Shown piece by piece: positions 1-9,724 of a stretch of 64,000 nucleotides of DNA (the stretch's first letter is position 1; every line of letters starts with the position of its first letter). Origin of the DNA: an uncultured Bacteroidia bacterium (GTDB taxonomy: Bacteria; Bacteroidota; Bacteroidia; Bacteroidales; ML635J-15). Location: contig CADAXK010000002.1 of NCBI GenBank assembly GCA_902791865.1, positions 248,001 through 312,000 of the forward strand, read 5' to 3'. The translations under genes were made by a program, and so were the position numbers. The notes beneath the pieces were generated by a model. The model made no database searches, had not been told where the DNA came from, and was given only the letters and a program-made list of their open reading frames with translations.

Positions 1-202
1 TGCCAACTTCCTTGAACACAATCGGCCAAATCACATGATCGGCTTTCACTTCGCGTTCCGACAATCCCTTTACAGAAACATACCTGTCCTTATCGGCATA
101 GTTTCCTATTCCCGATTTAACAAAAACTCCATGTCCGACTAAACCAATAACTAACCCTAACATTATCAGCAATGCTGACACAATAACATTCTTTGTATTC
201 AT
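1..202 (-). CDS. SIMPL-domain (DUF541, YggE-like) protein, N-terminal part only
   Basis: The reverse strand reads MNTKNVIVSALLIMLGLVIG and then a segment containing YVSVKGLSEREVKADHVIWPI before running off the left edge. The first 25 residues form a hydrophobic signal or anchor, so the protein is exported or anchored in the envelope. The V-KGLSEREV-AD segment is typical of the start of SIMPL/DUF541 domains. The role of this family is poorly defined and often linked to envelope stress. About 67 codons are present and the C-terminus is outside the window. The start is the ATG at 202, about 25 bases after a TAATTTTG box. Confidence 0.72.
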   Translation of the reverse strand, partial: MNTKNVIVSALLIMLGLVIGLVGHGVFVKSGIGNYADKDRYVSVKGLSEREVKADHVIWPIVFKEVG

Positions 203-226
203 AACAATAATTTTTTTGCAAATATT

Positions 227-234
227 CAAAATTA
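227..234 (-). promoter_or_regulatory. -7 promoter box (TAATTTTG) of the SIMPL gene
   Basis: Matches the Bacteroidetes -7 consensus TAnnTTTG on the minus strand, 24 bases ahead of the start codon. Confidence 0.45.
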
Positions 235-605
235 TAACATTTTACCAAACTCTTTTTTTCATTTTTTACAAACAAAAAGGTGTCTAATATTTGGGGATAT
301 ATCAGACACCAAAAATAAACCAATCTATGAAAAAATGAAAAAAATGAAAAAAATTAAGATGCAATTTCATTTCGCTTTCCATCAGCCGATTCGTTCATCA
401 ACCTCGGATTGCGAAGCAAAAATACCAATTCATTTTAATACGATAGTACAAAAAATCAAAATAATATACTCCATAATTATATATTTAGACGAACAAGCAA
501 ATAATAAATACTAAAACATTCATCAAATTATCAATTATCCATTGTTAATTATACATTATCTATTGTTCATTGTCCATTATTAATTGTTCATTATTAATTG
601 TTCAT
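235..605. other. AT-rich divergent intergenic region
   Basis: No supported gene. It holds a 7-bp hairpin (GGTGTCT/AGACACC, about 284-309), three near-tandem ATGAAAAAA runs (326-353), and at 525-610 a degenerate repeat of ATTGTTCATT/ATTATTAATTG units. Similar degenerate tracts occur near 22715-22795 and 61530-61560. Confidence 0.6.
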
Positions 606-613
606 TACCTTTG
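606..613 (+). promoter_or_regulatory. -7 promoter box (TACCTTTG) of mnmD
   Basis: Perfect TAnnTTTG box ending only four bases before the GTG start at 618, which predicts a leaderless or nearly leaderless transcript. Confidence 0.55.
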
Positions 614-617
614 CCTC

Positions 618-1295
618 GTGAATACAGAAATTATTAGCACAGACGATGGTTCCTGCACCCTGAGGAACGAACACTTTGGCGAAACATACCATAGTATTAA
701 TGGAGCAGTTGCCGAATCGATGCACATATTTATAAATCTTGGGCTACGAAGTTTCTGCAACCACAATATCAGCATACTTGAAATTGGATACGGCACTGGA
801 CTAAACGCAATGCTATCATTCATTGAAAACCAGTCGCTTGGCAATACAATTTTCTACCACGGCATCGAGAAATTCCCGATTGACAAGGAAACATTCCTGC
901 CATTCATAAGCCACACGCCATATATTTTTTCAAAACTCGATGACGACACGGCAATAAAATTCTGCGAAGACTGGAATTATGAAATCGAAATCTCCCCTAC
1001 TTTCCATCTGCTGAAGCAAAACATTGACTTTGAATCCTTCTCCCCTGCCCGAAAATACGACATAATTTATTTCGATGCCTTTTCGCCAGACACGCAACCC
1101 GAAATGTGGACATTGGAGAATCTGCAAAAAATTATTAACAATCTTGTCGATGATGGAATTTTTGTCACCTACTGCTGCAAGGGAATTTTGAAACAAAATC
1201 TGCGCAGTTTAGGTATGAATGTCAAGCGAATGCAAGGTCCAAAAGGAAAACGACATGTAATACGGGCGACAAAAAATATTAACATTTCCGAATAA
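618..1295 (+). CDS. mnmD: tRNA U34 5-methylaminomethyl-2-thiouridine methyltransferase MnmD (DUF752)
   Basis: Predicted SAM-dependent methyltransferase acting in the last step of mnm5s2U34 synthesis in the tRNA wobble position. The 225-residue protein has the N-terminal T-DDGS-TL and GE-YHS-NGA-AES motifs, the SAM loop LEIGYGTGLNA, and the family signature DAFSPDTQPEMWT followed by FVTYCCKG. There is no MnmC oxidoreductase domain, as is normal for stand-alone MnmD. The frame stays open upstream to a TTG at 570, but that part lies in degenerate repeat DNA. The conserved N-terminus requires the GTG at 618, which sits right after a promoter box. Confidence 0.88.
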   Translation: MNTEIISTDDGSCTLRNEHFGETYHSINGAVAESMHIFINLGLRSFCNHNISILEIGYGTGLNAMLSFIENQSLGNTIFYHGIEKFPIDKETFLPFISHTPYIFSKLDDDTAIKFCEDWNYEIEISPTFHLLKQNIDFESFSPARKYDIIYFDAFSPDTQPEMWTLENLQKIINNLVDDGIFVTYCCKGILKQNLRSLGMNVKRMQGPKGKRHVIRATKNINISE

Positions 1296-1371
1296 ACCTG
1301 CACACACTAATAATATTATTAGTATTTTCGCGACTTGATTGTTTGTGCATATAATTTTAATTTTAAATATC

Positions 1372-4300
1372 ATGAGAGAACTTAGACAAATTCTAATGCT
1401 CGCAGTGTTCGCATTGATGACCTTAGTTACATTCGGTCAGAAATACAACTCGCTGTGGGTTGATGGACGTATCTACTTCAAGGTAAGTAACAGCGTTTCG
1501 CTTGACGTCCCTAACGAGAACGGCAGAATTATGCCGAAAGATTTGCCATTCCTTGGCGATCTTATTGATGAGTACCAAATTACAAATGTCGACATGCCGT
1601 TCCTTTCGGCAAGCAGCAACTCCATCAGGCACACTTGGAGAATGGACTTCGGTGCAATCGACAAGATTGAATCACTGATTAAGGACATGGAAAAACTTGG
1701 TGTTGTTGAGTATGCAGAACCAGCTCCTCTGTTCTTCATTTCTCAAACTGTTAATGATCCCTACTACAATAGGACATTGAACTACACACCATCGGGATTG
1801 GAATTCTTATATGGTTCTGCTTTTTCTGTTAATTCATCGTGGCACTTAGACCTGATAAATGCAGAAGATGCATGGGACGAAACAAACGGAAGCAGTGAAA
1901 TTACAGTTGCTGTCCTTGACAATGCAATCTATGTTGACCACCCGGACCTCACCAATATGATTGACCGAGAAAACTCAACTGACCTTGGTGACGGCGACAA
2001 TGACCCGAATCCACCAGTTGCAAACTATATCTGGTCGCACGGAACTCACTCTGCTGGTCTTATCGGTGCCGAAAAGAACAACGGAATTGGTGTTGCATCA
2101 ATAGGTAGCGGTGTAAAGATTATGGCAGTAAAACTCGGTAGCGACGCAACCGACGGACAATCGATGGCTGCTGGTTTCGAAGGTATTGTTTACGCTGCAG
2201 ACCACGGTGCTGATGTTATCAACATGTCGTGGGGAAGCCCGCAGTTCTTCCAGACAATGCAGAACATTGTAAACTATGCATACAACAAGGGATGTATCTT
2301 GTTAGGTGCTGCTGGCAACAATGGTAACGGTGCCGAATCACAGATGAACGAAGATATCCCCGTAAACTATACTGGTTACCCGGCAGCCCTCGAACATGTA
2401 ATCGCTGTCGGTTCATGCAACTCTGATGATAAAAAATCAGATTTTTCTTGCTACGGCACATGGCTCGACCTCCTTTCTCCTGGTGGATATGCATACCAAG
2501 CAACAGGAATGATGCCTATAACTAGTTTCTCAGTTTTGAGCACAACATATAATACCGCTGGCACATTCGGTGATATGTTAAGTGGACAGTTAGGAGGCAT
2601 AACAGGTGGCGAAATGGAATTCCCGACTGGTGGCGCTGGTTCATGCGGAATAGAAGGTCAATACGACATTATGCAGGGAACATCAATGGCTTGCCCGGTA
2701 GCATCTGGTCTTGCTGGTCTTGTTCTCTCGAAGAACCCGACCCTTACCCCAGAAGAACTCACTGCAGTAATGAAGAGCACCTGCGTAAATGTAGATGCCA
2801 TTAACCCAGAATTTGTTGACAGCATGGGTGCAGGCCGTATCGATGCATACGCAGCTGTTCACGCAGCCGGTTTGCTCAACATGGACCTTGTTGCCGACTT
2901 CGAAGCTAGCGATGTTATACTTGCAACAGGCGCATCTATCAATTTCACCGACAAGACCTTAGGAACACCTACTTCATGGTCGTGGGAATTTGAAGGCGGA
3001 ACACCAGCTACTTCAACCGACCAGAACCCACAGAACATCGCATACAACGAAGAAGGTATCTATCAGGTAAGACTTACCGTTAGCGATGGAACCAACACCG
3101 ACACCGAGACCAAGACGTATTTCATCCTTGTAGGACAGAGCACAACTCTCGGCGAAAGCGCATGGGACGAACAGAACACTCATTTCGCTACTCAGTACAG
3201 AGCTTCCTACAACATTGAAATTGTTGACCCGCAGAATGTTTGGTTCACAACAATGAATGGTACAGATGGTACTGTTGCTCGTGACTTCGGCGTAACAAAC
3301 GATGGTGGAACAACTTGGGTTCCTAAGACATTCAGCTACGATGCAGACTGGATGCCAGGTGACATAAGCGCAATCAACGGAACTACCGCATGGACAGCAA
3401 ACTACAGTTCATCTGCAAACGGTAAGGGCGGTATCTTCAAGACTACCGATGGCGGTGACACTTGGACTCGTCAGGGCGAAGAACTTTTCCAGAATTCATC
3501 AAGCTTCCTTAATGTTGTTCACTTCTTCAACGAAAACGAAGGCTACGCTCAGGGCGACCCGGTAAACGGCAACTTCGAAATCTACAGAACTACCGATGGT
3601 GGTGCAACATGGACTGCTGTTGAAGCTCCTGCTGCACAAAGTTCAGAAGCTAGCACCGTTGGTCTCGACTGGGCAATCGGCGACATCGCTTGGTTCGGTA
3701 CAAACAAGGGTAGAATCTACAAGACCACCGACAAGGGTGCAACTTGGACTGTACTCAACACTGGCGTTTCAAAGATGATTACGGAAATGTCGTGGGCCGA
3801 CGAAATGAACGGCGCTGTTACATCAATGGACTACAACCAGACAACAGGACAAACTTCCAACTGGCAGTTCCTCAGAACCACCGATGGTGGACAGACATGG
3901 AACGCAGTAAGTGTTGCCGACAACTACTTCTCTTCATTCTGCCTTGTTCCTGGTACTCCGGGTATGATTGTCGTAACCAAGTCGGCATCTGCACTCGAAG
4001 ACAATTTCTCAGCATATTCAACAGACTGGGGTACAACATGGGAAATGCTTGACGACTCTATACAGTATGTAAAAGTCCAAATGTACGACATCCACACTGG
4101 CTGGGCTGGCGGATTCAACTGGGACGAAAACAGCGGCGGTATCTACAAGTGGAGAGGTATCAACATGGGCTTGCATTTCACATCTATACCTGTAACTGAA
4201 GTTGAAGAATACGCTAATTATTCATATATGGTAGTAGCAGAAAACGAAACACAAAACCCGATTACCATAACAATGACTTCTGGACCAGAATGGTTAGAAA

Positions 4301-4974
4301 TTGTGTACCAAGAAAACGAAGGATACGTACTTTATGGAACTGCACCTCACGTAAGTGGTCTTAGCGAGAATTTCAACGTAATTCTAACCGCTGACGATGG
4401 TGACGAAACTGTAACACAGCCATTTACAATCACAGTTACAACAACCAACACCGCTCCTGTTTTCACATCAGAACCTGTGACAACTGCAACACAAAATGTT
4501 GAATATGTTTACAATGTAACATGCGAAGATGCTGACGGAGATGACATTACAATAACTGCAACACAGATTCCTTCATGGGCAACATTTACTGACAATGGCG
4601 ATGGAACAGCCGTTCTAAGCGGAACATCTCCTAATGTAACAACTGCAGGAAGCGGAAGCCGTATAATTCTTGTTGCTGCCGATCTGCTTCACGAAACCAC
4701 GCAGAGCTTCTATATCAGAACAACAGCTAGCATCGAAGACTTCGGAATGGGTGCAATAGCAATCTACCCCAACCCGACCGATGGAATGTTGACAATTGAC
4801 AACTGCGAAGGTTCTACTTATGAAATTTTCGATGTTACAGGAAAGATGATTGCAACGGGAATGATCAACAGCTCTACCGAAACAATTAATATCGAATCTG
4901 AAATTACAGGTAATCTTGTTATAAGAATTATCAATAGCAATAAGGTTATCAACCACAACATCGTTAAATTCTAA
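1372..4974 (+). CDS. Secreted S8 (subtilisin) peptidase with PKD, BNR-like repeats and T9SS sorting domain
   Basis: A 1200-residue exported protease. Residues 1-21 are a signal peptide ending near FGQ. The subtilisin triad is Asp183 (VAVLDNAI), His223 (SHGTHSAG) and Ser438 (GTSMACP), with an unusually long stretch between His and Ser. After it come a PKD domain (VADFEAS to FILVG), repeated TTDGG-TW motifs like those of BNR/YCF48 propellers, two Ig- or cadherin-like modules, and a C-terminal type A T9SS domain beginning IAIYPNPTDG. It is therefore predicted to cross the outer membrane by T9SS and be attached to the surface or released. The ATG at 1372 is preferred over an upstream TTG because the signal peptide starts there. 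A terminator follows. Confidence 0.9.
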   Translation: MRELRQILMLAVFALMTLVTFGQKYNSLWVDGRIYFKVSNSVSLDVPNENGRIMPKDLPFLGDLIDEYQITNVDMPFLSASSNSIRHTWRMDFGAIDKIESLIKDMEKLGVVEYAEPAPLFFISQTVNDPYYNRTLNYTPSGLEFLYGSAFSVNSSWHLDLINAEDAWDETNGSSEITVAVLDNAIYVDHPDLTNMIDRENSTDLGDGDNDPNPPVANYIWSHGTHSAGLIGAEKNNGIGVASIGSGVKIMAVKLGSDATDGQSMAAGFEGIVYAADHGADVINMSWGSPQFFQTMQNIVNYAYNKGCILLGAAGNNGNGAESQMNEDIPVNYTGYPAALEHVIAVGSCNSDDKKSDFSCYGTWLDLLSPGGYAYQATGMMPITSFSVLSTTYNTAGTFGDMLSGQLGGITGGEMEFPTGGAGSCGIEGQYDIMQGTSMACPVASGLAGLVLSKNPTLTPEELTAVMKSTCVNVDAINPEFVDSMGAGRIDAYAAVHAAGLLNMDLVADFEASDVILATGASINFTDKTLGTPTSWSWEFEGGTPATSTDQNPQNIAYNEEGIYQVRLTVSDGTNTDTETKTYFILVGQSTTLGESAWDEQNTHFATQYRASYNIEIVDPQNVWFTTMNGTDGTVARDFGVTNDGGTTWVPKTFSYDADWMPGDISAINGTTAWTANYSSSANGKGGIFKTTDGGDTWTRQGEELFQNSSSFLNVVHFFNENEGYAQGDPVNGNFEIYRTTDGGATWTAVEAPAAQSSEASTVGLDWAIGDIAWFGTNKGRIYKTTDKGATWTVLNTGVSKMITEMSWADEMNGAVTSMDYNQTTGQTSNWQFLRTTDGGQTWNAVSVADNYFSSFCLVPGTPGMIVVTKSASALEDNFSAYSTDWGTTWEMLDDSIQYVKVQMYDIHTGWAGGFNWDENSGGIYKWRGINMGLHFTSIPVTEVEEYANYSYMVVAENETQNPITITMTSGPEWLEIVYQENEGYVLYGTAPHVSGLSENFNVILTADDGDETVTQPFTITVTTTNTAPVFTSEPVTTATQNVEYVYNVTCEDADGDDITITATQIPSWATFTDNGDGTAVLSGTSPNVTTAGSGSRIILVAADLLHETTQSFYIRTTASIEDFGMGAIAIYPNPTDGMLTIDNCEGSTYEIFDVTGKMIATGMINSSTETINIESEITGNLVIRIINSNKVINHNIVKF

Positions 4975-4992
4975 TAATCAAACATTTTCAAT

Positions 4993-5027
4993 AAAAATGG
5001 GCGCAAAATTTGCGCCCATTTTTTTAT
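4993..5027 (+). terminator. Rho-independent terminator of the S8 peptidase gene
   Basis: Near-perfect inverted repeat ATGGGCGCAAA/TTTGCGCCCAT flanked by A and T runs, 18 bases after the stop codon. Confidence 0.88.
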
Positions 5028-5208
5028 AACATTTCCGATTTGAAAACTAATTTAAAATTATATTTGCATATTTAAAATATTGTAAATATTTTTGAAAGAA
5101 GTTTTATTGAAGTGAACTTGACTTGTACAGAAGATTAATACATGTTGATATTCAGTACATTATCATAGAACAATTCGATAATTCAGGATTTTCTAAAATA
5201 GAAAATTA

Positions 5209-6720
5209 ATGTATATGAAGAGATTTTTATCGGTAATACTATTGGTCTGCAGTTTGTCGGCTGTAGCCCAGAATAATCTTCCCGACCCACCAAAATTCCA
5301 GTCGGCAAGTGTAATTCCTGAATCCGCACCGACAACCGTGAAACTCACTTGGCGACCAAGCGATTCAACAGATGTTGTAGGATACATCGTATACAAAATC
5401 ATTGACAACATTACTACTACACTTGATACTGTATACGACAGAATGTCAACTTTCTACGAATACACTGGATCATCTGCAAAAAACATTAGCGAAAGATTCC
5501 GCCTCGCATCATTTGACAGCGACGGATACAAGAGCACCATTACCGACCCACACTCAACAATACTCCTTAATTCGACATTCGACAAATGCGAACGCAAAGT
5601 TGCCCTCACATGGTCAAGCTATGCAGGTTGGGGCACAAATATCGCAAACTACAGAATTTACAGAAGATTTTCAGGTACCGACTACCAATTAATAAAAACC
5701 GTTGCTGCAACAACCAACGAATATACCGACGAAAATCTAGCAAACAACAGATGGTACAGCTATTATGTTGAAGCTGTAAATAATAATGGAACAACAGCTA
5801 CTTCAAACTCTATAGATTTCACAGCATCGGGACATGAAGGACCTCTGAGACTCATTGCTCAGTATGCAAGTGTTGACGAAAACCAAAATATTTCATTAAG
5901 CTTCCAAATAACAAATTCTGGTGAAGTTTCTGAATTCCAGCTTTTGAGAGCGACAAACAATGACGAAGACTATAGAACAATTGCTAGTTTCCCATTCTCA
6001 GGACAAACTCAGATTGTATACACAGATAGTGATGTTGACGCTTCTCAAAACACATATCAGTACAAACTTGCTTCTATCGATCCATGCGGACAAATCTCAA
6101 AGACTTCAAATATTGCAAGCAACATATTACTTACTGTAAATTCACTGGAAACAACCGAACACATCCTTGAATGGACAGAATACAAGGACTGGCCAAACGG
6201 TGTAATCTCTTACAAGATATACAGTTACTTCGATGGTGTAGCAACAGAAATAGGAAGCAACGGTCAGGGTGTTTTGACTTTTAGCAACAACATATCAGAA
6301 TATGTAAAGAGATGCCACGATAAGAACGAATACCTTACAAGTTCTTTCTGCTACTTCATTGAAGCATACGAAAGTACTCCAGACATCCAGCAGCAAAATG
6401 TCAGCCGCTCCAATATAGCCTGCACATACGAAACACCAATAGTTTGGATGCCGACCGCATTCAACATAACATCAAAAGATGAGGTCAACAGGATATTCAA
6501 ACCGATAATGTCATTTGTAAAAGATTACCCATACGAATTCATAATATACGACAGATGGGGACAACAGGTTTTCAAGACGACAAACATTACAGAAGGCTGG
6601 TCAGGAAAGGATGCTAAAAGATACTACCACACCGACTACTATGTATATAAAATAAGGTATGCCGACTACAAGGACAAAGAGTACAGCAAGTCGGGAACAT
6701 TCTACCTATTGATGGAATAG
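5209..6720 (+). CDS. T9SS type B cargo protein with fibronectin III-like domains and CHU_C C-terminus
   Basis: A 503-residue secreted protein. The first 21 residues form a signal peptide (KRFLSVILLVCSLSAVAQ). Two or three fibronectin type III-like modules follow (VKLTWRPSDS, VALTWSSYAG, LEWTEYKDWPNG). The last 85 residues match the gliding-motility-associated/CHU_C type B sorting domain: WMPTAFN, FIIYDRWGQQVF, GWSGK, Y-Y-V-Y-K-I. No catalytic domain is recognised, so a surface or adhesion role is likely but inferred. ATGs at 5209 and 5215 are both possible starts. A hairpin terminator follows the stop. Confidence 0.82.
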   Translation: MYMKRFLSVILLVCSLSAVAQNNLPDPPKFQSASVIPESAPTTVKLTWRPSDSTDVVGYIVYKIIDNITTTLDTVYDRMSTFYEYTGSSAKNISERFRLASFDSDGYKSTITDPHSTILLNSTFDKCERKVALTWSSYAGWGTNIANYRIYRRFSGTDYQLIKTVAATTNEYTDENLANNRWYSYYVEAVNNNGTTATSNSIDFTASGHEGPLRLIAQYASVDENQNISLSFQITNSGEVSEFQLLRATNNDEDYRTIASFPFSGQTQIVYTDSDVDASQNTYQYKLASIDPCGQISKTSNIASNILLTVNSLETTEHILEWTEYKDWPNGVISYKIYSYFDGVATEIGSNGQGVLTFSNNISEYVKRCHDKNEYLTSSFCYFIEAYESTPDIQQQNVSRSNIACTYETPIVWMPTAFNITSKDEVNRIFKPIMSFVKDYPYEFIIYDRWGQQVFKTTNITEGWSGKDAKRYYHTDYYVYKIRYADYKDKEYSKSGTFYLLME

Positions 6721-6739
6721 AAAAATCAGCAAATATACA

Positions 6740-6766
6740 GATGCGGCAAATGCCGCATTTGTTTTA
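6740..6766 (+). terminator. Hairpin terminator after the CHU_C protein gene
   Basis: ATGCGGC-AAAT-GCCGCAT stem followed by TTGTTTTATT, just past the stop at 6720. Confidence 0.75.
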
Positions 6767-6785
6767 TTACACCAATAAATATTAT

Positions 6786-6793
6786 TAAATTTG
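6786..6793 (+). promoter_or_regulatory. -7 promoter box (TAAATTTG) of ychF-hisS
   Basis: TAnnTTTG match 23 bases before the ychF start. A TTTG at 6758-6761 lies 24 bases upstream and may be the -33 element. Confidence 0.6.
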
Positions 6794-6816
6794 CACCACT
6801 TAAATTTTGAATAAAA

Positions 6817-7914
6817 ATGGGTTTACATTGCGGAATCATAGGCATAGCCAACTGCGGCAAAACAACGGTTTTCAACTGCATGTCGAAGACAAAGGCAGAA
6901 ACCAGCAACTTCGCTTTTTCGAGCAACAAATCTAATATAGGTGTTATTTCGGTGCCTGATGCAAGACTGAAGGAAATGGAAAAGTTCCAGCCAACCGAAA
7001 AATTGGTACCGGCAACAGTAGATATAGTTGACATTCCTGGTCTTACCAAAGGTTCTAATCATGGCGAAGGTGTTGGAAACCAATTCTTGGCCGACATTAG
7101 AAATGCCGATGCTCTAATTCATGTACTTCGTTGCTTCGACGACGACAACCTCCCCCACATCGACGGTTCAGTTGACCCAGTAAGGGATATGGAAACCATT
7201 GACCTTGAACTGCAAATAAAAGACTTGGAGTCAATTACAAAGAAGATTGCAAGAATGGAAAAGGCTGCTAAAGTCGGCGACAAGGAAGCAAAACAGGCTG
7301 TAGATGTACTGAAAATATATCAGGAACACCTTGAAAATATGCAAAATGCCCGTACTGCACCAGTAAAGGAAGAAGACAAGAAATATATTTCCGACCTTTT
7401 CCTGCTTACGACAAAGCCTGTAATGTATGTCTGCAACATTGACGAAGGTTCCATAAAGAATGGCAACAAGTATGTAGATGCTGTAAAGAAGGCTCTCGAT
7501 GGCTCAAATGTAAAGATACTCACCATTGCTGCAGCACTTGAATCTGAAATCTCGGAACTCGACACCGACGAGGAAAAGCAGGAATTTCTTGCCGACTACG
7601 GACTAGAAGAACCAAGCGTAAACAGAGTAATCCGCGAGGCATACGACCTGCTAAACCTGCAGTCGTTCTTTACCGTTGGTCCTAAGGAAATCCGCGCTTG
7701 GACTATCCACAAGGGCGAAACCGCACCTGAAGCAGCTGGCGTTATCCACAGTGATTTGCAACGCGGTTTTATTCGTGCCGAAGTTATGAAATACAACGAC
7801 TTCGTGACTTTAGGCTCGGAAAATGCAGTAAAGAGCGCTGGCAAATTTCATGTCGAGGGTAAAACATACGTCGTTGAAGACGGCGACATTCTAAACATTA
7901 GGTTTAACGTTTAA
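6817..7914 (+). CDS. ychF: YchF-family (Obg-related) nucleotide-binding protein
   Basis: A 365-residue P-loop protein with G1 GIANCGKTT (the family usually has GLPNVGKST), G3 DIPGL, and the YchF-type NxxE element CNIDEGS. A coiled-coil insertion (DLELQIKDLESITKKIARMEKA) and a C-terminal TGS-like domain (FFTVGPKEIRAWTI to GDILNIRFNV) follow. YchF binds ATP as well as GTP and associates with ribosomes; it is implicated in stress responses. hisS begins 12 bases after the stop, so the two are probably co-transcribed. Confidence 0.93.
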   Translation: MGLHCGIIGIANCGKTTVFNCMSKTKAETSNFAFSSNKSNIGVISVPDARLKEMEKFQPTEKLVPATVDIVDIPGLTKGSNHGEGVGNQFLADIRNADALIHVLRCFDDDNLPHIDGSVDPVRDMETIDLELQIKDLESITKKIARMEKAAKVGDKEAKQAVDVLKIYQEHLENMQNARTAPVKEEDKKYISDLFLLTTKPVMYVCNIDEGSIKNGNKYVDAVKKALDGSNVKILTIAAALESEISELDTDEEKQEFLADYGLEEPSVNRVIREAYDLLNLQSFFTVGPKEIRAWTIHKGETAPEAAGVIHSDLQRGFIRAEVMKYNDFVTLGSENAVKSAGKFHVEGKTYVVEDGDILNIRFNV

Positions 7915-7926
7915 TAAAACAAAATA

Positions 7927-9288
7927 ATGGCACAACAGGTTTCGACACCAAAAGGAACACGCGATTTCGGTCCAGCCGAAATGAACAGAAGAAATTATAT
8001 CTTCAACACTATAAAGGAAGTTTTCCACAACTACGGATTCTCGCAAATAGAAACCCCGGCAATGGAAAACCTCTCTACCCTGCTTGGCAAGTATGGTGCC
8101 GAAGGCGACAAATTGCTTTTCAAGATTCTGAATTCAGGAAATTTCACCGACAAGATTTCAAAGGAAAGTCTTGATGCACAGAATTATATAGAGATTACAA
8201 ACAACATTTCGGAAAAAGGTCTCCGCTACGACCTTACTGTTCCGTTTGCCCGTTTCGTTGTGCAACACAGAAACGACATAGTTTTTCCGTTCAAACGCTA
8301 CCAGATTCAACCTGTATGGCGTGCCGACAAGCCACAAAAAGGCAGATACAGAGAATTCTACCAGTGTGATGTTGACATAATCGGTTCAAAATCATTGTTC
8401 AACGAGTTTGAACTGATACAAATAATAGACGATGTATTTGCAAAACTCGGCATATCGGTAACCTTGAAGCTCAACAACCGTAAAATTCTGTCAGGAATAG
8501 CCGAAGCAATCGGCGAAGCCGACAAGTTTGTTGCAATCACAGTTGCCATCGACAAGATTGACAAAATCGGACTGGAAAAAGTTGAAGACGAACTCCGCGC
8601 AAACGGACTTTCGGATGACGCCATAGCAAAGCTAAGGCCTATCCTCACCAACAAGGGCAACACAGAAGAAACATTCAAGCTGATAGAAAGCATTATCGGC
8701 AATACCGAAACAGGCAAGGCTGGAATTGAGGAAATGAATGTGATTTTTGGTTACATACGCGAGCACAAGCTAGGAATAAATGTTGAACTTGATCTAAGCC
8801 TTGCCCGTGGATTGAACTACTACACAGGTGCAATATTCGAAGTGAAAGCCAACGATGTGGAAATAGGAAGCATTTGCGGTGGTGGTCGCTACGACAACCT
8901 TACTGGCATTTTCGGACTGAAGGATGTTTCTGGCGTTGGAGTTTCGTTTGGTGCCGACCGCATCTACGATGTCATGACACAACTCGAACTTTTCCCAAAG
9001 CAAACCGATGAATACTGCACTGCCCTACTGGTAAATTTCGGACAAAACGAGGAACGCGCATGCATCGAAATCGCTGGAAAACTCAGAAAAGAAGGTATCA
9101 GTTGCATAGTATTCCCTGAAAAATCGAAGTTGGACAAGCAATTCAAATTTGCAAACAGCCACAATATACCATTTGTTATCATTATAGGAGAAAGCGAAAT
9201 TGCAAATGGTACTGCCACAATAAAGAACATGGCAACTGGCGAACAAACAACAGTTTCACAGAATGAAATTGTAAATTTCATAAGTTAG
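7927..9288 (+). CDS. hisS: Histidyl-tRNA synthetase
   Basis: Class II synthetase that charges tRNA-His, 453 residues. Visible signatures are [12 protein letters not shown] at the N-terminus, motif 2 ([23 protein letters not shown]), the histidine-specific [15 protein letters not shown] and GGGRYDNL, and a C-terminal anticodon-binding domain from about residue 355. It follows ychF by 12 bases. The last codons and the TAG stop fall inside the left terminal inverted repeat of a 202-bp element, so the extreme C-terminus may have been altered by its insertion. Confidence 0.95.
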   Translation: MAQQVSTPKGTRDFGPAEMNRRNYIFNTIKEVFHNYGFSQIETPAMENLSTLLGKYGAEGDKLLFKILNSGNFTDKISKESLDAQNYIEITNNISEKGLRYDLTVPFARFVVQHRNDIVFPFKRYQIQPVWRADKPQKGRYREFYQCDVDIIGSKSLFNEFELIQIIDDVFAKLGISVTLKLNNRKILSGIAEAIGEADKFVAITVAIDKIDKIGLEKVEDELRANGLSDDAIAKLRPILTNKGNTEETFKLIESIIGNTETGKAGIEEMNVIFGYIREHKLGINVELDLSLARGLNYYTGAIFEVKANDVEIGSICGGGRYDNLTGIFGLKDVSGVGVSFGADRIYDVMTQLELFPKQTDEYCTALLVNFGQNEERACIEIAGKLRKEGISCIVFPEKSKLDKQFKFANSHNIPFVIIIGESEIANGTATIKNMATGEQTTVSQNEIVNFIS

Positions 9289-9482
9289 GTTCTAAAAATT
9301 GATTTCAAGTGATTTTGAGGTTTGTTTTAAGCAGATTGCAGGACGGAAGAAGAAAGCAATGCGAGCATTGTGACCGACAGACAACCAGCAAGATGCTAAA
9401 AGAAAGCCAAATGCGCTGAAAAGTTTTTTAGAGTCGTAACATTGAAAAATATAAAAACGGTGAATTTTTAGAACCTAACTTA
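9281..9482. mobile_element. MITE-like element with 20-bp terminal inverted repeats
   Basis: TAAGTTAGGTTCTAAAAATT at 9281-9300 is repeated in perfect inverted orientation at 9463-9482. The 162 bp between hold no ORF. The left end carries the hisS stop codon. No transposase is nearby, so this would be a non-autonomous element. No clear target duplication is visible. Confidence 0.55.
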
Positions 9483-9647
9483 ATAATGTCGGAAGCGATT
9501 CTGAGGGGTAAAATAAAGCCGGCATTATCAACAAACGCTTTCCTTTTGGAGAGCGTTTGTCATAAAAAGAAACAAGGGGCTGTTCTTGGAAAACTCGCCC
9601 CTGTTAACTGTACAGTCATATTATACTTTATTTTAACCTTATGCGAT
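9483..9647 (-). ncRNA. Candidate structured small RNA
   Basis: A gene-free stretch rich in paired segments, with a strong TACCTTTG promoter box reading into it on the minus strand. Stems include ACAAACGCT/AGCGTTTGT (9531-9560), AGGGGC/GCCCCT (9575-9602), and a long-range pairing between 9507-9518 and 9626-9638 (GGTAAAATAAAG with CTTTATTTTAACC). An alternative pairing of 9483-9492 with 9519-9528 would exclude the long-range stem. No known RNA family could be assigned. The strand rests only on the promoter match. Confidence 0.4.
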
Positions 9648-9656
9648 GCAAAGGTA
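9648..9656 (-). promoter_or_regulatory. -7 promoter box (TACCTTTGC) driving the candidate RNA
   Basis: Perfect TAnnTTTG on the minus strand. No protein start follows it, which is what suggests an RNA gene at 9483-9647. The -33 element is weak. Confidence 0.45.
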
Positions 9657-9724
9657 TGACTAACTAAAAAACTGGCGAATAGGTAATTTTACGCATTTTT
9701 AATTGCTACCAAAATAAAAAAAAT

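Noticed and set aside
344..514. 56-codon ORF starting ATGAAAAAAATTAAG
   Set aside because: The start lies in a low-complexity ATGAAAAA tract, no domain or promoter fits, and the composition matches the surrounding spacer.
570..617. TTG start for mnmD 16 codons upstream
   Set aside because: The stretch is degenerate repeat DNA containing the promoter box, and MnmD homology begins just after the GTG at 618.
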